The notes: generated by a model not told the origin, from the sequence alone. 64,000 bases of DNA from Mucilaginibacter sp. (GCF_025359345.1 NZ_JANYGQ010000026.1:62001-126000); one strand, 5' to 3'. Numbered from the stretch's first letter, positions 23,885 through 34,330 are shown. Program-made: numbers and translations.

Positions 23885-23916
23885 AAAAAAGCGCCCGGTA
23901 TCTCATCTCCGGGCGC
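23885..23916 (-). terminator. Rho-independent terminator after the permease array
   Basis: GCGCCCGG/CCGGGCGC stem (23891-23898 with 23909-23916, 10-nt loop). Read on the minus strand it is followed by a T-run (the A-run at 23885-23890). It lies 168 bp downstream of the last gene of the array on the minus strand and is the best terminator candidate for it. Confidence 0.7.
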
Positions 23917-23976
23917 ATTTAACTAAATCTCAAGCTCCGATGTTTGAAACTCAAGCTCTTTTTTAGTTTATGGTTG

Positions 23977-24049
23977 ATCCCGCACGTGCGGGATGGTTCG
24001 TAGCCGGATGGGATTTATAGTTTGGTGAATAAGGCGAATGCAATTCGCC
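23977..24049. repeat. ATCCCGCACGTGCGGGAT palindrome plus GGCGAAT hairpin
   Basis: A perfect 18-bp palindrome at 23977-23994 is followed by the hairpin GGCGAAT-GCA-ATTCGCC (24033-24049). The same pair in the same order recurs in spacers at 34201-34260 and 36843-36920, and the palindrome again within a larger hairpin at 51632-51673. It is an interspersed repeat family of this genome. Confidence 0.7.
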
Positions 24050-24083
24050 CCTACAAAAAACTGCTATTGCCAATTCTCGCTTC

Positions 24084-26465
24084 CTACTCACTTTTAAGAC
24101 TTTTTACCGGGTTCATCAATGCCGCCTTTATGCTTTGGTAACTTACCGTTAACAAAGTAATGACCATAGCACCAGCAGCGGTTACAATGAAAATCCACGC
24201 TGAAATGTCAGACCTGTAGGAATATTTTTGAAGCCAGCTGTGCATAAAGTAATAACCAACCGGGGTTGCAATAACCAACGCGATGGTAACCAGGATCACA
24301 AAATCTTTTGATAGCAGCTTCCATAGTGTAAATACCGATGCGCCTAACACCTTGCGCACACCAATTTCCTTAATGCGCTGTTCGGCCATAAACGATGCCA
24401 TACCGAACAAGCCCAGGCAACTAATGAAGATGGCCAGGGTAGCAAAAAAGCTTGCAAGTTTGCCAATGCGTTCTTCGTTACCGAATTTTTTGGCGTATTC
24501 GGTATCAGCAAACTGGTAGTCAAACGGCTGCGCAGGGTTGTATCTTTTAAAAACCGGCGCTATTTTTTCGATAGCCTCGCTGGTACTCATTTTTGGATTG
24601 ATTTTAAGTATAACGACATTGCCGCTCCCCCGCATCATATGGTATAGCATGGGCCTTACGGGCTCGTATGGCGACTCGACAACCATATCTTTAATAACCC
24701 CAATCACCTTATAGGGTGCGCCGTCCCAATGTATGGTTTCGCCAACCGGGTGTTTAAGGCCCATAAATTTTGCTGCCGTTTCATTAAGAACAAAAGCCGC
24801 CGAGTCGGTTAAAAACTGCGCTGAAAAGTCGCGGCCATCTTTAAACTGCCAGCCCACGGTTTTGCCGTAGTCAGGCGTTACATCAATGTTAGGGAAATCA
24901 ACGGCAAGTGTTGGGTCTTTTCCTTTCCAGTCGAAACCGGCATTGGTTGAATATACGGCGGTTGTAGGGCTGCCTGCTTCGGCAATGCTGGCAATTGCAC
25001 CTGTTTTAGATAATTCATCTTTAACTGCTGCAAACTGCTTATGAACGTCGTCGCCTACCATCGACAGCATCATAACGCCATCACGGCTGTAACCTACCGG
25101 GCGATTTTTTGCAAATTGAATTTGCCGGTAAACCACTATGGTACCAATTATAAGCGTAACTGACACAACAAACTGCGTTACTACCAGTGCCTTGCGCGGG
25201 ATAGCTGCCAGCCGTCCAACTTTAAATGTGCCTTTTAATACTTTTACCGGTTTAAATGACGAAAGGTATAACGCCGGGTAGCTCCCCGAGATGAGCCCTG
25301 TAATTAAGCTAAAGCCAATGCCAAGTATCCAGAACAGCGGGTTGTTCCAGGGGACTATCATCTTTTTGCCGGCCACATCGTTAAAAAATGGCAGGCCAAG
25401 CTGCACAAAAAGAACTGCCAGGATAAAAGCAAAAATAGTTACGAGTAACGATTCGCTAAAGAACTGGTAAATCAGTTGGCTGCGTGACGAGCCGATAGCC
25501 TTACGGATACCTACCTCTTTGGCGCGCTTTTCGGATTTTGCTGTGCTCAAATTCATAAAGTTGATGCAAGCCAGCAACAGCACAAACACGCCGATGATGC
25601 CAAACAGCCAAACATATTGTATGCGGCCGCCAACAATTTTACCATTCGTAAAATCGGAATATAAATGCCAGTTCTTCATCGGGTCCAGGAAAACCTGGGG
25701 TTTTTCTTTCAATTCGCTTTTATCTACCTTACTAAGCTTCACATCTTTTATCGCTGCCGATGCGTTTGTCATTTCAACGTTATGTTCAACCTGTGCAAAT
25801 GCCATGTAACAGTTACACCGCCAGGTATCCTTTTGTTGTTTCATGCCTTGTGCGGTTTGCAGCAATTCCCATGGCGCAATAAAATTTACTTCGCTGAAAG
25901 TAGAGTTATAGGGAAAGTCCCGGTAAACACCGGTTACCTTCACCGTCATACTATTATCAATCTTCATTATCTTATTCATGGGGTCGGCATCGCCAAAATA
26001 GGCTTTAGCTGTTGATGCCGAAAGAAGGATAGATGCAGGGTCGCTAAGGGCGGTTTTGCCGCCCTTAAGCATGCTTACCGAAAACATATCAAGCGCCTGG
26101 GGCTCAAAAAATGTTCCGCTTACGTTAAGCTTTTTTTCACCTTGCGCAACGATGTGGCCGTAGATGAACGATGCCATGCTCACAGCCTTAAAATTATCGC
26201 CATAGTCTTTGCTTATTTGGCTGCCTATGGGCCATGGTACGCTGGTGCCGGTGGCCGTTTCGCCGTTCATCAAAACGTTTTGCTTAATCTGCGCCAGGTG
26301 GTCGTAGTTTTTGAAATTTTTGTCGAATGATAATTCGTCCCAGATCCAAAGGCCAATCAGCATGGCAACCGCCATGCCCACTGAAAGGCCGGTGATGTTG
26401 ATAAGGGAATGCGCCTTGTTTTTAACAAGGTTTCGGTACGCGATTTTTAAATAATTCTTTATCAT
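24084..26465 (-). CDS. FtsX/MacB-type ABC transporter permease, copy A
   Basis: About 793 residues from the ATG at 26465. The upstream in-frame ATG at 26477 is disfavoured because every paralog starts MIKNY. Layout: one membrane helix (SLINITGLSVGMAVAMLIGL), a MacB-type periplasmic core, an FtsX domain with coupling motif RAKEVGIRKAIGSSRSQLIYQ, a second periplasmic core and a second FtsX domain with RIKEIGVRKVLGASVF. It ends NPVKSLKSE. Such permeases pair with an ATPase encoded elsewhere and export or move lipids, peptides or lipoproteins by a mechanotransmission cycle. The first 49 residues equal copy B exactly. Confidence 0.9.
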   Translation of the reverse strand: MIKNYLKIAYRNLVKNKAHSLINITGLSVGMAVAMLIGLWIWDELSFDKNFKNYDHLAQIKQNVLMNGETATGTSVPWPIGSQISKDYGDNFKAVSMASFIYGHIVAQGEKKLNVSGTFFEPQALDMFSVSMLKGGKTALSDPASILLSASTAKAYFGDADPMNKIMKIDNSMTVKVTGVYRDFPYNSTFSEVNFIAPWELLQTAQGMKQQKDTWRCNCYMAFAQVEHNVEMTNASAAIKDVKLSKVDKSELKEKPQVFLDPMKNWHLYSDFTNGKIVGGRIQYVWLFGIIGVFVLLLACINFMNLSTAKSEKRAKEVGIRKAIGSSRSQLIYQFFSESLLVTIFAFILAVLFVQLGLPFFNDVAGKKMIVPWNNPLFWILGIGFSLITGLISGSYPALYLSSFKPVKVLKGTFKVGRLAAIPRKALVVTQFVVSVTLIIGTIVVYRQIQFAKNRPVGYSRDGVMMLSMVGDDVHKQFAAVKDELSKTGAIASIAEAGSPTTAVYSTNAGFDWKGKDPTLAVDFPNIDVTPDYGKTVGWQFKDGRDFSAQFLTDSAAFVLNETAAKFMGLKHPVGETIHWDGAPYKVIGVIKDMVVESPYEPVRPMLYHMMRGSGNVVILKINPKMSTSEAIEKIAPVFKRYNPAQPFDYQFADTEYAKKFGNEERIGKLASFFATLAIFISCLGLFGMASFMAEQRIKEIGVRKVLGASVFTLWKLLSKDFVILVTIALVIATPVGYYFMHSWLQKYSYRSDISAWIFIVTAAGAMVITLLTVSYQSIKAALMNPVKSLKSE

Positions 26466-26574
26466 TTTATTGGTCATTAGTCATTATGTCATTGGTCATT
26501 GGTGGGATGCAGTTGTCGTTGGCATTATCAAAGGGACAGGCAATGACCTAATGACTAATTACCAATGACTAACC
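26466..26574. repeat. Spacer with inverted GTCATT heptamer runs
   Basis: The left end carries (A/G)GTCATT units at 26472-26503. The right end carries the complementary AATGACC/TAATGAC units at 26541-26573. The two ends can pair into a long hairpin separating copies A and B. Confidence 0.6.
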
Positions 26575-28950
26575 TCACTCCGACTTCAGGCTTTTCACCG
26601 GGTTTGCCAGCGCTGCCTTTATACTTTGATAGCTTACTGTTAAAAGAGTTATCAATAGCGTTCCGATTGCTGTAACGGCAAATATCCACCATGATAAACC
26701 GGAATGATAGGTGTAATTTTGCAGCCAATTATTCATAAAATAATATGCCCCCGGCGTGGCAATGATGAGCGATATAAGCACCAACAGCACAAAATCTTTC
26801 GATAACATTCCCCATAGGTTAAACACGGTTGCGCCTAAAACTTTACGTACGCCAATTTCTTTGGTGCGTTGTTCGGCCATAAACGTTGCCATGCCAAATA
26901 AACCAAGGCAGCTGATAAAAATAGACAGGCCGGCGAAGAAGCCCGCTAGTTTACCGACGCGCTCCTCATCGCCAAATTTTTGAGCATACTCCTGGTCAAC
27001 AAATTTGTAATCAAATGGATCGGCAGCCGCGTATTTTTTAAAAACAGCTTCAATGTTGCTCAATGCTGCACTTGTGCTTATTTTAGGATTAAAACGGATA
27101 TTTACAACGCCGGCGTAATCAACCATGTAAAAAACAGTGGGTTTTATGGGATCATAAGGCGATTCAACGATCATGTCTTTTGTTACCCCAAGCACCCTGA
27201 ATTTTTTATCGTCCCAGGTTATAACCTGGCCCACAGGATTTTTCAGGCCCATATACGCAACCGCGCTCTGGTTTAGCACCAGGCCGCTTGAATCTGAGGG
27301 GGAAGATTTTGAAAAATCCCGGCCATTGGTAAACTGCCAGCCAACGGTATGCCCATATTCTGCCGACACAGCAAAGGTTGCAAACTCCCCGGCAGTCTCC
27401 GCACTTTTTGCCGGCCAGTTAAAGCCCCCGCTTGACCTGCTTCCCTTCGTTATCTGGTTGCCCGATTCGGCGATACCTACCACCGTGCGCGACTGCAATA
27501 ATTCGTTCCTGATAACCTGGATATTTTTGTGAATATTCTCGGAATACGGCCTGACCATAACTAAGCCTGAGCGACTGTACCCAATCGGGCGGTCTTTTGC
27601 AAATTGGATTTGTCGCAGAACTACAATTGTCCCTATAATCATGGTGACAGAAAAAGTGAACTGAACTACTGTAAGCACTTTTCGCGGAACAGCCGCAAAC
27701 CTGCCTGCCTTAAACGCCCCTTTTAAAACCTTTACGGGTTTAAAGGATGATAGATAGAAAGCAGGGTAGCTGCCTGCGAGCAAACCATTAATAAACATAA
27801 ACCCGATGCCTGTTAACCAAAACAATGGGCTGGTCCATAAGATGGCAATTTGCTTGCCTGTAAGGTTGTTAAAATAAGGGAGTGTTAGTTGTACTAAAAA
27901 TAAAGCGGCCATAAATGCCAACCCGGCCATAAACAACGACTCGCTTAAAAATTGCCAGATCAATTGCCCCCTAAGCGAGCCGATGGATTTCCTTATGCCA
28001 ACTTCTTTGGCCCGTTTTTCGGAGCGGGCGGTGCTTAAGTTCATAAAATTGATGGCCGCAAGCATTAATACAAACAAGCCAATAATACCAAACATCCACA
28101 CATATTTAATTCCGCCGCCAGAACTTAAACCGTTTTTAAATTCCTGGTATAAATGCCACCTGCTCATCGGGAACAGGAATATTTGCGGGTTTGATTTTTT
28201 GCCTCCCTCGTCTAAGTTCCGGATTTTGATATCCTTAATTTTTGACGAAACCTGTGCTATGCTTTTGGTGGTGGCTACCTCTGCAAAAATTTGAAAGGAG
28301 TTAGCGTTCCAGTTAGTTTTGGCTTCCTTTACATCGCTTGTATTGGCATATACTTCCCAGGGGGCTATAAAAGCGATGTTATTAAACGTGGAGTTAGCAG
28401 GCAAATCCTGGTAAACGCCCGCCACCTTTAGGTTTGTTCCGTCAAGTTTTACAATCTGATCAATGGGATTGTCACCGCCAAAAACAGCTTTTGCTACCGA
28501 TTGAGAAAGGAGTATGGATGATGGGTCTTTTAAGGCGCCCCTTGTTCCCATAGTCATATCAAGCGTAAGCATTTCGGCAGCGTCGGGCTCCATGTAATTG
28601 CCGGCTGATGATATGTTTTTGTTGCCGAAAGATATGAGGTGCGGGTTAGTCCATGATGATAAAACGACATGGGAAAAATCGTTGGCATACGAATGCCGAA
28701 GCTCGTAAGCGGCGGCGATAGGCATCGCTTTTAACGAATTGACTTCACCATTTGCTGTTTGGTTTTGCATCACCCTAACTATGCTGTCGTAATTTTTGTA
28801 GTATTTATCAAATGATAACTCGTCCCAAATCCAAAGACCAATCAGCATGGCAACAGCCATGCCCACCGACAGGCCTGTTATGTTGATAAGGGAGTGCGCC
28901 TTGTTTTTAACAAGGTTTCGGTACGCAATTTTTAGATAGTTTTTTATCAT
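26575..28950 (-). CDS. FtsX/MacB-type ABC transporter permease, copy B
   Basis: 791 residues with the same two-half layout as copy A. Coupling motifs are RAKEVGIRKSIGSLRGQLIW and RTKEIGVRKVLGATVFNLWG. Residues 1-49 are identical to copy A, then similarity drops sharply at about NFKNYDHL / YYKNYDSI, in the first periplasmic core. This suggests gene conversion of the N-terminal segment. The variable periplasmic domains probably set substrate or partner specificity. Confidence 0.9.
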   Translation of the reverse strand: MIKNYLKIAYRNLVKNKAHSLINITGLSVGMAVAMLIGLWIWDELSFDKYYKNYDSIVRVMQNQTANGEVNSLKAMPIAAAYELRHSYANDFSHVVLSSWTNPHLISFGNKNISSAGNYMEPDAAEMLTLDMTMGTRGALKDPSSILLSQSVAKAVFGGDNPIDQIVKLDGTNLKVAGVYQDLPANSTFNNIAFIAPWEVYANTSDVKEAKTNWNANSFQIFAEVATTKSIAQVSSKIKDIKIRNLDEGGKKSNPQIFLFPMSRWHLYQEFKNGLSSGGGIKYVWMFGIIGLFVLMLAAINFMNLSTARSEKRAKEVGIRKSIGSLRGQLIWQFLSESLFMAGLAFMAALFLVQLTLPYFNNLTGKQIAILWTSPLFWLTGIGFMFINGLLAGSYPAFYLSSFKPVKVLKGAFKAGRFAAVPRKVLTVVQFTFSVTMIIGTIVVLRQIQFAKDRPIGYSRSGLVMVRPYSENIHKNIQVIRNELLQSRTVVGIAESGNQITKGSRSSGGFNWPAKSAETAGEFATFAVSAEYGHTVGWQFTNGRDFSKSSPSDSSGLVLNQSAVAYMGLKNPVGQVITWDDKKFRVLGVTKDMIVESPYDPIKPTVFYMVDYAGVVNIRFNPKISTSAALSNIEAVFKKYAAADPFDYKFVDQEYAQKFGDEERVGKLAGFFAGLSIFISCLGLFGMATFMAEQRTKEIGVRKVLGATVFNLWGMLSKDFVLLVLISLIIATPGAYYFMNNWLQNYTYHSGLSWWIFAVTAIGTLLITLLTVSYQSIKAALANPVKSLKSE

Positions 28951-29023
28951 TTTAGTTCATGGTTGATAGTTCATGGTTCCTGGCCGAATGGCTTTTAACT
29001 AATCTCTGGTCTCTAATCTCTAA
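28951..29023. repeat. Short spacer with AGTTCATGG and CTAATCTC units
   Basis: A 73-bp gap. GTTCATGGTTGATAGTTCATGG units at the copy-B end are followed by CTAATCTCTGGTCTCTAATC-type units at the copy-C end. The same two repeat classes, in the same order, are found in the other spacers. Confidence 0.55.
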
Positions 29024-31426
29024 TCACTCAGATTTCAGGCTCTTCACCGGGTTTGCCAGCGCGGCTTTTATACTCTGATAGCTAACTGTTAACAGTGTTA
29101 TTATCATCGCGCCCGCAGCCGCAATCACAAATACCCAGCCGGCTATTTCTGTACGGTACTGGTAGCTTTGCAGCCAGTTGTGCATAAAATAATACGCAAC
29201 CGGCGATGCTATCAGCAGCGATATGATTACCAGCATTACAAAATCTTTGGATAACAGTTGCCACAGGCTAAATATGGTTGCGCCCAATACTTTGCGCACA
29301 CCTATCTCTTTGGTGCGTTGCTCGGACATAAATGTGGCCATGCCGAACAAGCCGAGGCAGCTGATAAATATGGCCAGGCCGGCAAAGCAAGTAGCCAACT
29401 TGCCTATGCGCTCTTCGTCGTTAAACTTGGTGGCGTAGTCCTCGTCCATAAACTTTATGGCGTATGAGCCGGACGGGTCGTATTTTTTAAGGAGGCCCTT
29501 TATTTTGTCCATCGCTTCATGTGCGCTTGCCTGCGGATTGATTTTCAGGTTGATGTTACCCATCTTGGACCAATGCCTTGGCAAAAAAAACAGCGATGGC
29601 CTTGGCGTTTCGAAAACAGATTGGTTAACCATGTCGTTAACCACGCCGATAATCTTCAGGCTGTAATTGCCGTTCCAGTCTATAATTTCACCCAGCGGGT
29701 TTTTAAAACCGAGTTGCTTTTCAGTTGCCTGGTTGATAATAACGGCTAAAGTATCCGACGGGAAAGCAGCGTTAAAATCGCGGCCTGCAATAATTTTCCA
29801 GTTTACGGTTTGTCCAAAATCGGCGGTAACGGCCATGGTGTTAAATTGTTCTTGTAAGGCAGGGTCTTTTCCCCGCCATTTAAAACCACCATTGGTAATG
29901 TATACTCCGGTTATCTGGCTTTCGGATTCTGAAACATTAACCACCGCGCGACTCGCAAGGAGGTCGTTTTTTAAGGATAGGTATTGCTTGTTCAGGGAGG
30001 GGGTTTGCAGGTTAACGTTAACCAGGTTGCCGGTGCTGTAACCAACTGGCCGGTCTTTGGCAAATTGTATCTGCTGGAATACTACAATCGTACCGATAAT
30101 CAGCACTATTGAAACGGTAAATTGAACCACTACCAGCACTTTGCGTGGAATGGCTGCGAGCCGGCCAACTTTGAACGAACCTTTTAATACTTTAACAGGC
30201 CTGAACGACGATAAATACAGGGCTGGATAGCTTCCGGCAATCAATCCTGTAAATAAGGTAAATGCAATTCCGAGCAGCCAAAACGTTGCGCTGCCCCACA
30301 GGACGCTCATTTTTTTACCGGCCAGGGCATTGAATTCAGGTAATGACAACTGTACTAAAAGCAGTGACAAAATGAAGGCGACTATCGCAATCAGCATAGA
30401 TTCGCTGTAGAATTGCACGATAAGCTGGCTGCGCACCGAGCCGATGGCTTTGCGGATGCCTACCTCGCGCGCCCGTTTTTCTGACCGTGCGGTGCTTAGG
30501 TTCATAAAGTTTATGCAGGCCAGCAGCAGCACAAAAACGCCTATTATGCCAAACAGCCAAACATATTGAATACGCCCGCCTATGTTAAAGCCATCTTTAA
30601 AATCGCCGTACAGGTACCATTTGCTCATCGGGTGCAAAAAGAGCAGCGAATGGAAACGGGCGTCGCCGTTATGTGTTTTATTAAGGTCGTCGAGTTTTGC
30701 TTTTACAATTTTAGCTGAGACTTGTGCCATGTCGGCATTATCGGCAATCTGCACAAATGTCTGGAACCAACTGGCGCCCCAGGGATTATTGAACTGGCCA
30801 GGGAAATTCTGGTTGATAGCCAGCATTTGAAAAGGAGCTATAAACTCCAGATCGCCGAATGATGAGTTTTCGGGCAAATTTTCATATACCCCGGTAACCT
30901 TGGCGTTCAGATCATGGTCTATCTTAATTGCCTTATTTATTGGGTCCGCGTTTCCGAAAATTGCCCTAGCGGCCTTTTCGGAAAGTATTATCGAGGTGGG
31001 GTCGTTCAAACTGGAGGCGCTGCCTTTCAACATTTTTACCGAAAGCATATCGGTAATGGCCGGTTCCATATAATTACCGCTTTGCGTAACCGTACTGTTA
31101 TTATAGGTGAGCAGGTGCTTGTTTGTCCACGAGGTTATAATAACGTGTTTAAAATAGTTGCCAAATTTGCTGCGCAGGGTTGGTGCCAGCGGCCAGGCCG
31201 ACGCGTTCCACATCTCGATATGACCATTGATAGAATTGTATTCATCTACCCTGGCAATCTGGTCGCGGTTTTTGAAGCCAGAATCGAACGACAACTCATC
31301 CCATATCCATAAGCCAATCATAATAGCAACAGCCATACCGACTGCAAGCCCGCCGATGTTAATTAATGAAGCTATCCTGTTTTTAACGAGGTTCCTCCAC
31401 GCGATTTTTAAATAGTTTTTAATCAT
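29024..31426 (-). CDS. FtsX/MacB-type ABC transporter permease, copy C
   Basis: 800 residues, same subgroup as A, B and G (MIGLWIWDELSFD after the first helix). Coupling motifs are RAREVGIRKAIGSVRSQLIV and RTKEIGVRKVLGATIFSLWQ; it ends NPVKSLKSE. The first periplasmic core (NKHLLTYNNSTVTQSGNYME) is clearly different from those of A and B. The upstream gap is the longest in the array (274 bp), so a separate promoter for C is possible. Confidence 0.9.
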   Translation of the reverse strand: MIKNYLKIAWRNLVKNRIASLINIGGLAVGMAVAIMIGLWIWDELSFDSGFKNRDQIARVDEYNSINGHIEMWNASAWPLAPTLRSKFGNYFKHVIITSWTNKHLLTYNNSTVTQSGNYMEPAITDMLSVKMLKGSASSLNDPTSIILSEKAARAIFGNADPINKAIKIDHDLNAKVTGVYENLPENSSFGDLEFIAPFQMLAINQNFPGQFNNPWGASWFQTFVQIADNADMAQVSAKIVKAKLDDLNKTHNGDARFHSLLFLHPMSKWYLYGDFKDGFNIGGRIQYVWLFGIIGVFVLLLACINFMNLSTARSEKRAREVGIRKAIGSVRSQLIVQFYSESMLIAIVAFILSLLLVQLSLPEFNALAGKKMSVLWGSATFWLLGIAFTLFTGLIAGSYPALYLSSFRPVKVLKGSFKVGRLAAIPRKVLVVVQFTVSIVLIIGTIVVFQQIQFAKDRPVGYSTGNLVNVNLQTPSLNKQYLSLKNDLLASRAVVNVSESESQITGVYITNGGFKWRGKDPALQEQFNTMAVTADFGQTVNWKIIAGRDFNAAFPSDTLAVIINQATEKQLGFKNPLGEIIDWNGNYSLKIIGVVNDMVNQSVFETPRPSLFFLPRHWSKMGNINLKINPQASAHEAMDKIKGLLKKYDPSGSYAIKFMDEDYATKFNDEERIGKLATCFAGLAIFISCLGLFGMATFMSEQRTKEIGVRKVLGATIFSLWQLLSKDFVMLVIISLLIASPVAYYFMHNWLQSYQYRTEIAGWVFVIAAAGAMIITLLTVSYQSIKAALANPVKSLKSE

Positions 31427-31559
31427 TGTTTTGTTGTTAAAAGAATTAATGCCGCAGGTAACGCAGCAGCCAAAAAGCCACTGCTTACCATTTTCAGATA
31501 TGTTTATTAATCTAAAAGGACATTAACCGCTTACGCCAACTGCAAACTGTCAATCGCCT

Positions 31560-31700
31560 GTTTTATTTAGTTCATGGGTGATGGTTCATAGTTCATAGCC
31601 GGAGTTGCATGTCGTATGTGGCTAATGCAATTCGCCCCTACATTAATATCCGCCACTGCTACTTCCCACTGCCACTTTTTTACTAACCTCTAATCTCTAA
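31560..31700. repeat. Array spacer with GTTCATAG, GCAATTCGCCCCTAC and CTAATCTC blocks
   Basis: Units run in order: AGTTCATGGGTGATGGTTCATA, AGCCGGAGTTGCAT, GCAATTCGCCCCTACATTAA, CACTGCTACTTCCCACTGCC and CCTCTAATCTCTAATCACTC. The order is the same as in the spacers at 34143 and 36788. The remaining 31427-31559 holds nothing recognisable. Confidence 0.6.
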
Positions 31701-34142
31701 TCACTCGCTTCTCAAACTCCTCACCGGGTTTGTTAATGCCGCTTTAATTGCCTGGAAGCTTATGGTGCACAAGGCAATAGCTACCGATATTATATCCGCA
31801 GCAGCAAATACCCATAAGCTGATGTTTATGCGATACGCAAAGCCCTGCAGCCAGTTATGCATCACCAGCCACGATATAGGGGCTGAAATGACAAACGAAA
31901 TCACTACCAGAGTCATAAAATCTTTTGATAAAATATATACCACGCTTTTGGTTGATGCACCCAGTACTTTGCGGATGCCTACCTCTTTTGTGCGCTGCAA
32001 AATGTTATATGCTGATAAACCAAGCAAGCCAAAACAAGCAATCAGTATTGCCAGCGATGCAAACAGCGTAAACACTTTGCCAAATTGCTGGTCGCTTTTG
32101 TATTGGGTGTTAAACTGGTCGTCTAAAAAGAAATAGTTAAACGGGTCGTTGGGGAAGTATTTGTCCCAGGTTGTTTTTACGCTTGCTATGGTATTGGTTA
32201 AATCGGCAGTTTGTAGTTTGATAGAGTAGGCCTGGCGTGCATCGAGGCGTAATGTTATCAGCTGCGGATCGATTGGTTTTTGCAGGCCGAGGTGATGAAA
32301 GCTTTGAATCACCCCAATAACTGTCATGGTATCACCATTTGAAATTTTTCTGCCTATGGCATCGTCCGGGTTTTTAAAGCCCAGTTGCACCATGGCATTC
32401 TCATTTATAATAGCTGCCTTTTTATCGGTAGGGAAATCCTTTGAGAAATCCCGGCCGGAAAGTAGCTTGATTTTAAACTGCGAAAGAAAGTCATAGTCGA
32501 CACCTAAGCGGTATAATGTGCCGGAGCCTAACTCCTTATGGTCGAGGCTTTGGTAACTGTTGGTCCAATAAATTTCTTTACCCATGACGCTGGTGGACAC
32601 GGTCATGCTTTTAATTCCCTTGTTTTTTAATAAATCAGCCTTAAATGGCTGCAGCGAATTTAAGTACAGTGAATCGCTGATGGATTGTACCCCGTTTAAT
32701 ACCAGCGTTTGGTTAATATCGACCCCAAGCTTTTGGCTGCGCATAAAACTTACCTGCTGGTAAACTATAATGGTGCCGGCAATTAAAATAACGGAGATGC
32801 TGAACTGAACCACGATAAGGCTTTTGCGTAACAGCAGGCCGCCTGATGTATTTTTAAAGGCACCTTTCAAAACCGCCACCGGCTGATAACCCGACAAAAT
32901 AAACGCGGGGTACAAACCCGAAAGCAATGTGCCTGCCAAAAACATCCCTGAAAATATTAGCCAGTATTTGGCCGACATGGAAAAGTCTGGAGCACTTTCG
33001 CGCCCCATTAAACTATTAAACCATGGGGTTAAAGTCACTACGGCAATTGCAGCGATAACGATTGCCATAAAGTTCACGAGCATGTTTTCGAACATAAACA
33101 ACCTGATCAGGGTGCTTTTAGCTGCACCCAGCACTTTGCGTACGCCTACCTCTTTTGCACGCTCAACAGAGCGGGCTGTTGACAGGTTGATATAATTTAT
33201 CCACGCAATAGCGAGGATGATAAAGCCAATCAAAAACATAAAATTAACAGCGCTGCCACTGCCGTTTACTTCGGCCTCCTGGTTGTAATTTGAGAGCAGG
33301 TGAATATCGCGGAAGGGAATAGTGTAAAGCCTGTCTTTTATATTATTTGCCTTTCGATAATCGGTCTTATTTATATACTTATCTGTAAACCCAGAAAGTT
33401 TAGCCTGGAATTGTTGGGCGTCGGTACCGGGTTTTAGCAGTATATAGGTGTAAAAATCATACCAGTTGAAAGCAGTATTGGCCAGGTCGGTTTTATCGCC
33501 ACCACCGGCCAGCTCGCTCACAAGTGTTGCATACGATACCATGTAATCCAATATCAAATGCGAGTTAGAAGGATAATCTTTAAATACGCCCCCGATTTGA
33601 AATGTTTCGTTTGCCCTCGTACCGCGGGCCAGCAGTGTTTTACCCAGCACATCGTCGGTTCCAAAATATTTTTTGGCCATGCTTTGCGATACGATGATTT
33701 TGTTGGGCCCTTTTAATGCTGAAGCGGCGCTGCCGCTAAGCAGCTGAACATCCAGCATGTTTATTGCCGATGGGTCGGCATAATAACCCTTTGTTTCGGA
33801 GAATTTTATATGTTTGGCGTCGTTGCTCAGTAGCAATTCGTCATCAATCAGCCTGCAATAATTTTCTACTTCGGGGTAATCGCGTTTCAGGGCCGGGCCG
33901 ATGCCGGGATATGATGTGGCTGACTGCCACATCAGTTTGCCCTGTTTGCTCTGATCGAGACGCAAACGCACAATTTGAGGCGATTTTGCCTGGAAGGTAT
34001 CATAGCTTCGTTCGTATGATACATACTGAAAGATAAGCAGGCAGCAGGCTATTCCTATAGCCAACCCCAAAATGTTTAACGCGGTGTAGCCCTTCCTTTT
34101 TAGAAGGTTACGCATGCCGATGGTGAAGTAGTTTAGTATCAT
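31701..34142 (-). CDS. FtsX/MacB-type ABC transporter permease, copy D
   Basis: 813 residues of a diverged subgroup (MILNYFTIGMRNLLKRKGYT, then YVSYERSYDTF). The two FtsX halves carry RAKEVGVRKVLGAAKSTLIR and RTKEVGIRKVLGASTKSVVY. It ends NPVRSLRSE rather than NPVKSLKSE. Periplasmic cores are unlike the other copies. It shares only the architecture, so the array is not simply a recent duplication series. Confidence 0.9.
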   Translation of the reverse strand: MILNYFTIGMRNLLKRKGYTALNILGLAIGIACCLLIFQYVSYERSYDTFQAKSPQIVRLRLDQSKQGKLMWQSATSYPGIGPALKRDYPEVENYCRLIDDELLLSNDAKHIKFSETKGYYADPSAINMLDVQLLSGSAASALKGPNKIIVSQSMAKKYFGTDDVLGKTLLARGTRANETFQIGGVFKDYPSNSHLILDYMVSYATLVSELAGGGDKTDLANTAFNWYDFYTYILLKPGTDAQQFQAKLSGFTDKYINKTDYRKANNIKDRLYTIPFRDIHLLSNYNQEAEVNGSGSAVNFMFLIGFIILAIAWINYINLSTARSVERAKEVGVRKVLGAAKSTLIRLFMFENMLVNFMAIVIAAIAVVTLTPWFNSLMGRESAPDFSMSAKYWLIFSGMFLAGTLLSGLYPAFILSGYQPVAVLKGAFKNTSGGLLLRKSLIVVQFSISVILIAGTIIVYQQVSFMRSQKLGVDINQTLVLNGVQSISDSLYLNSLQPFKADLLKNKGIKSMTVSTSVMGKEIYWTNSYQSLDHKELGSGTLYRLGVDYDFLSQFKIKLLSGRDFSKDFPTDKKAAIINENAMVQLGFKNPDDAIGRKISNGDTMTVIGVIQSFHHLGLQKPIDPQLITLRLDARQAYSIKLQTADLTNTIASVKTTWDKYFPNDPFNYFFLDDQFNTQYKSDQQFGKVFTLFASLAILIACFGLLGLSAYNILQRTKEVGIRKVLGASTKSVVYILSKDFMTLVVISFVISAPISWLVMHNWLQGFAYRINISLWVFAAADIISVAIALCTISFQAIKAALTNPVRSLRSE

Positions 34143-34330
34143 AGTTTTAGTTTATTAGTTCAATAGTTCATTAGTTCATTGGTGAGGCAGTTCATAGTTA
34201 ATCCCGCACGTGCGGGATAGTTCATGGCCGGAGTTGTATAGCGCATAGGGCGAATGCAATTCACCCCTACATTAATAACGGCTACTTCCCTCTGCCACTA
34301 TTTCCCTAACCTATAATCTCCAGTCTCTAA
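34143..34330. repeat. Array spacer, near twin of the 36788 spacer
   Basis: 188 bp: TTCATTAGTTCATTGGTGAG units, the 18-bp palindrome at 34201-34218, AGTTCATGGCCGGAGTTGTA, GGGCGAATGCAATTCACCCC and CTCCAGTCTCTAATCACTCA. By eye it is about 85 percent identical to the spacer after copy E, although the genes on either side differ greatly. Confidence 0.7.
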
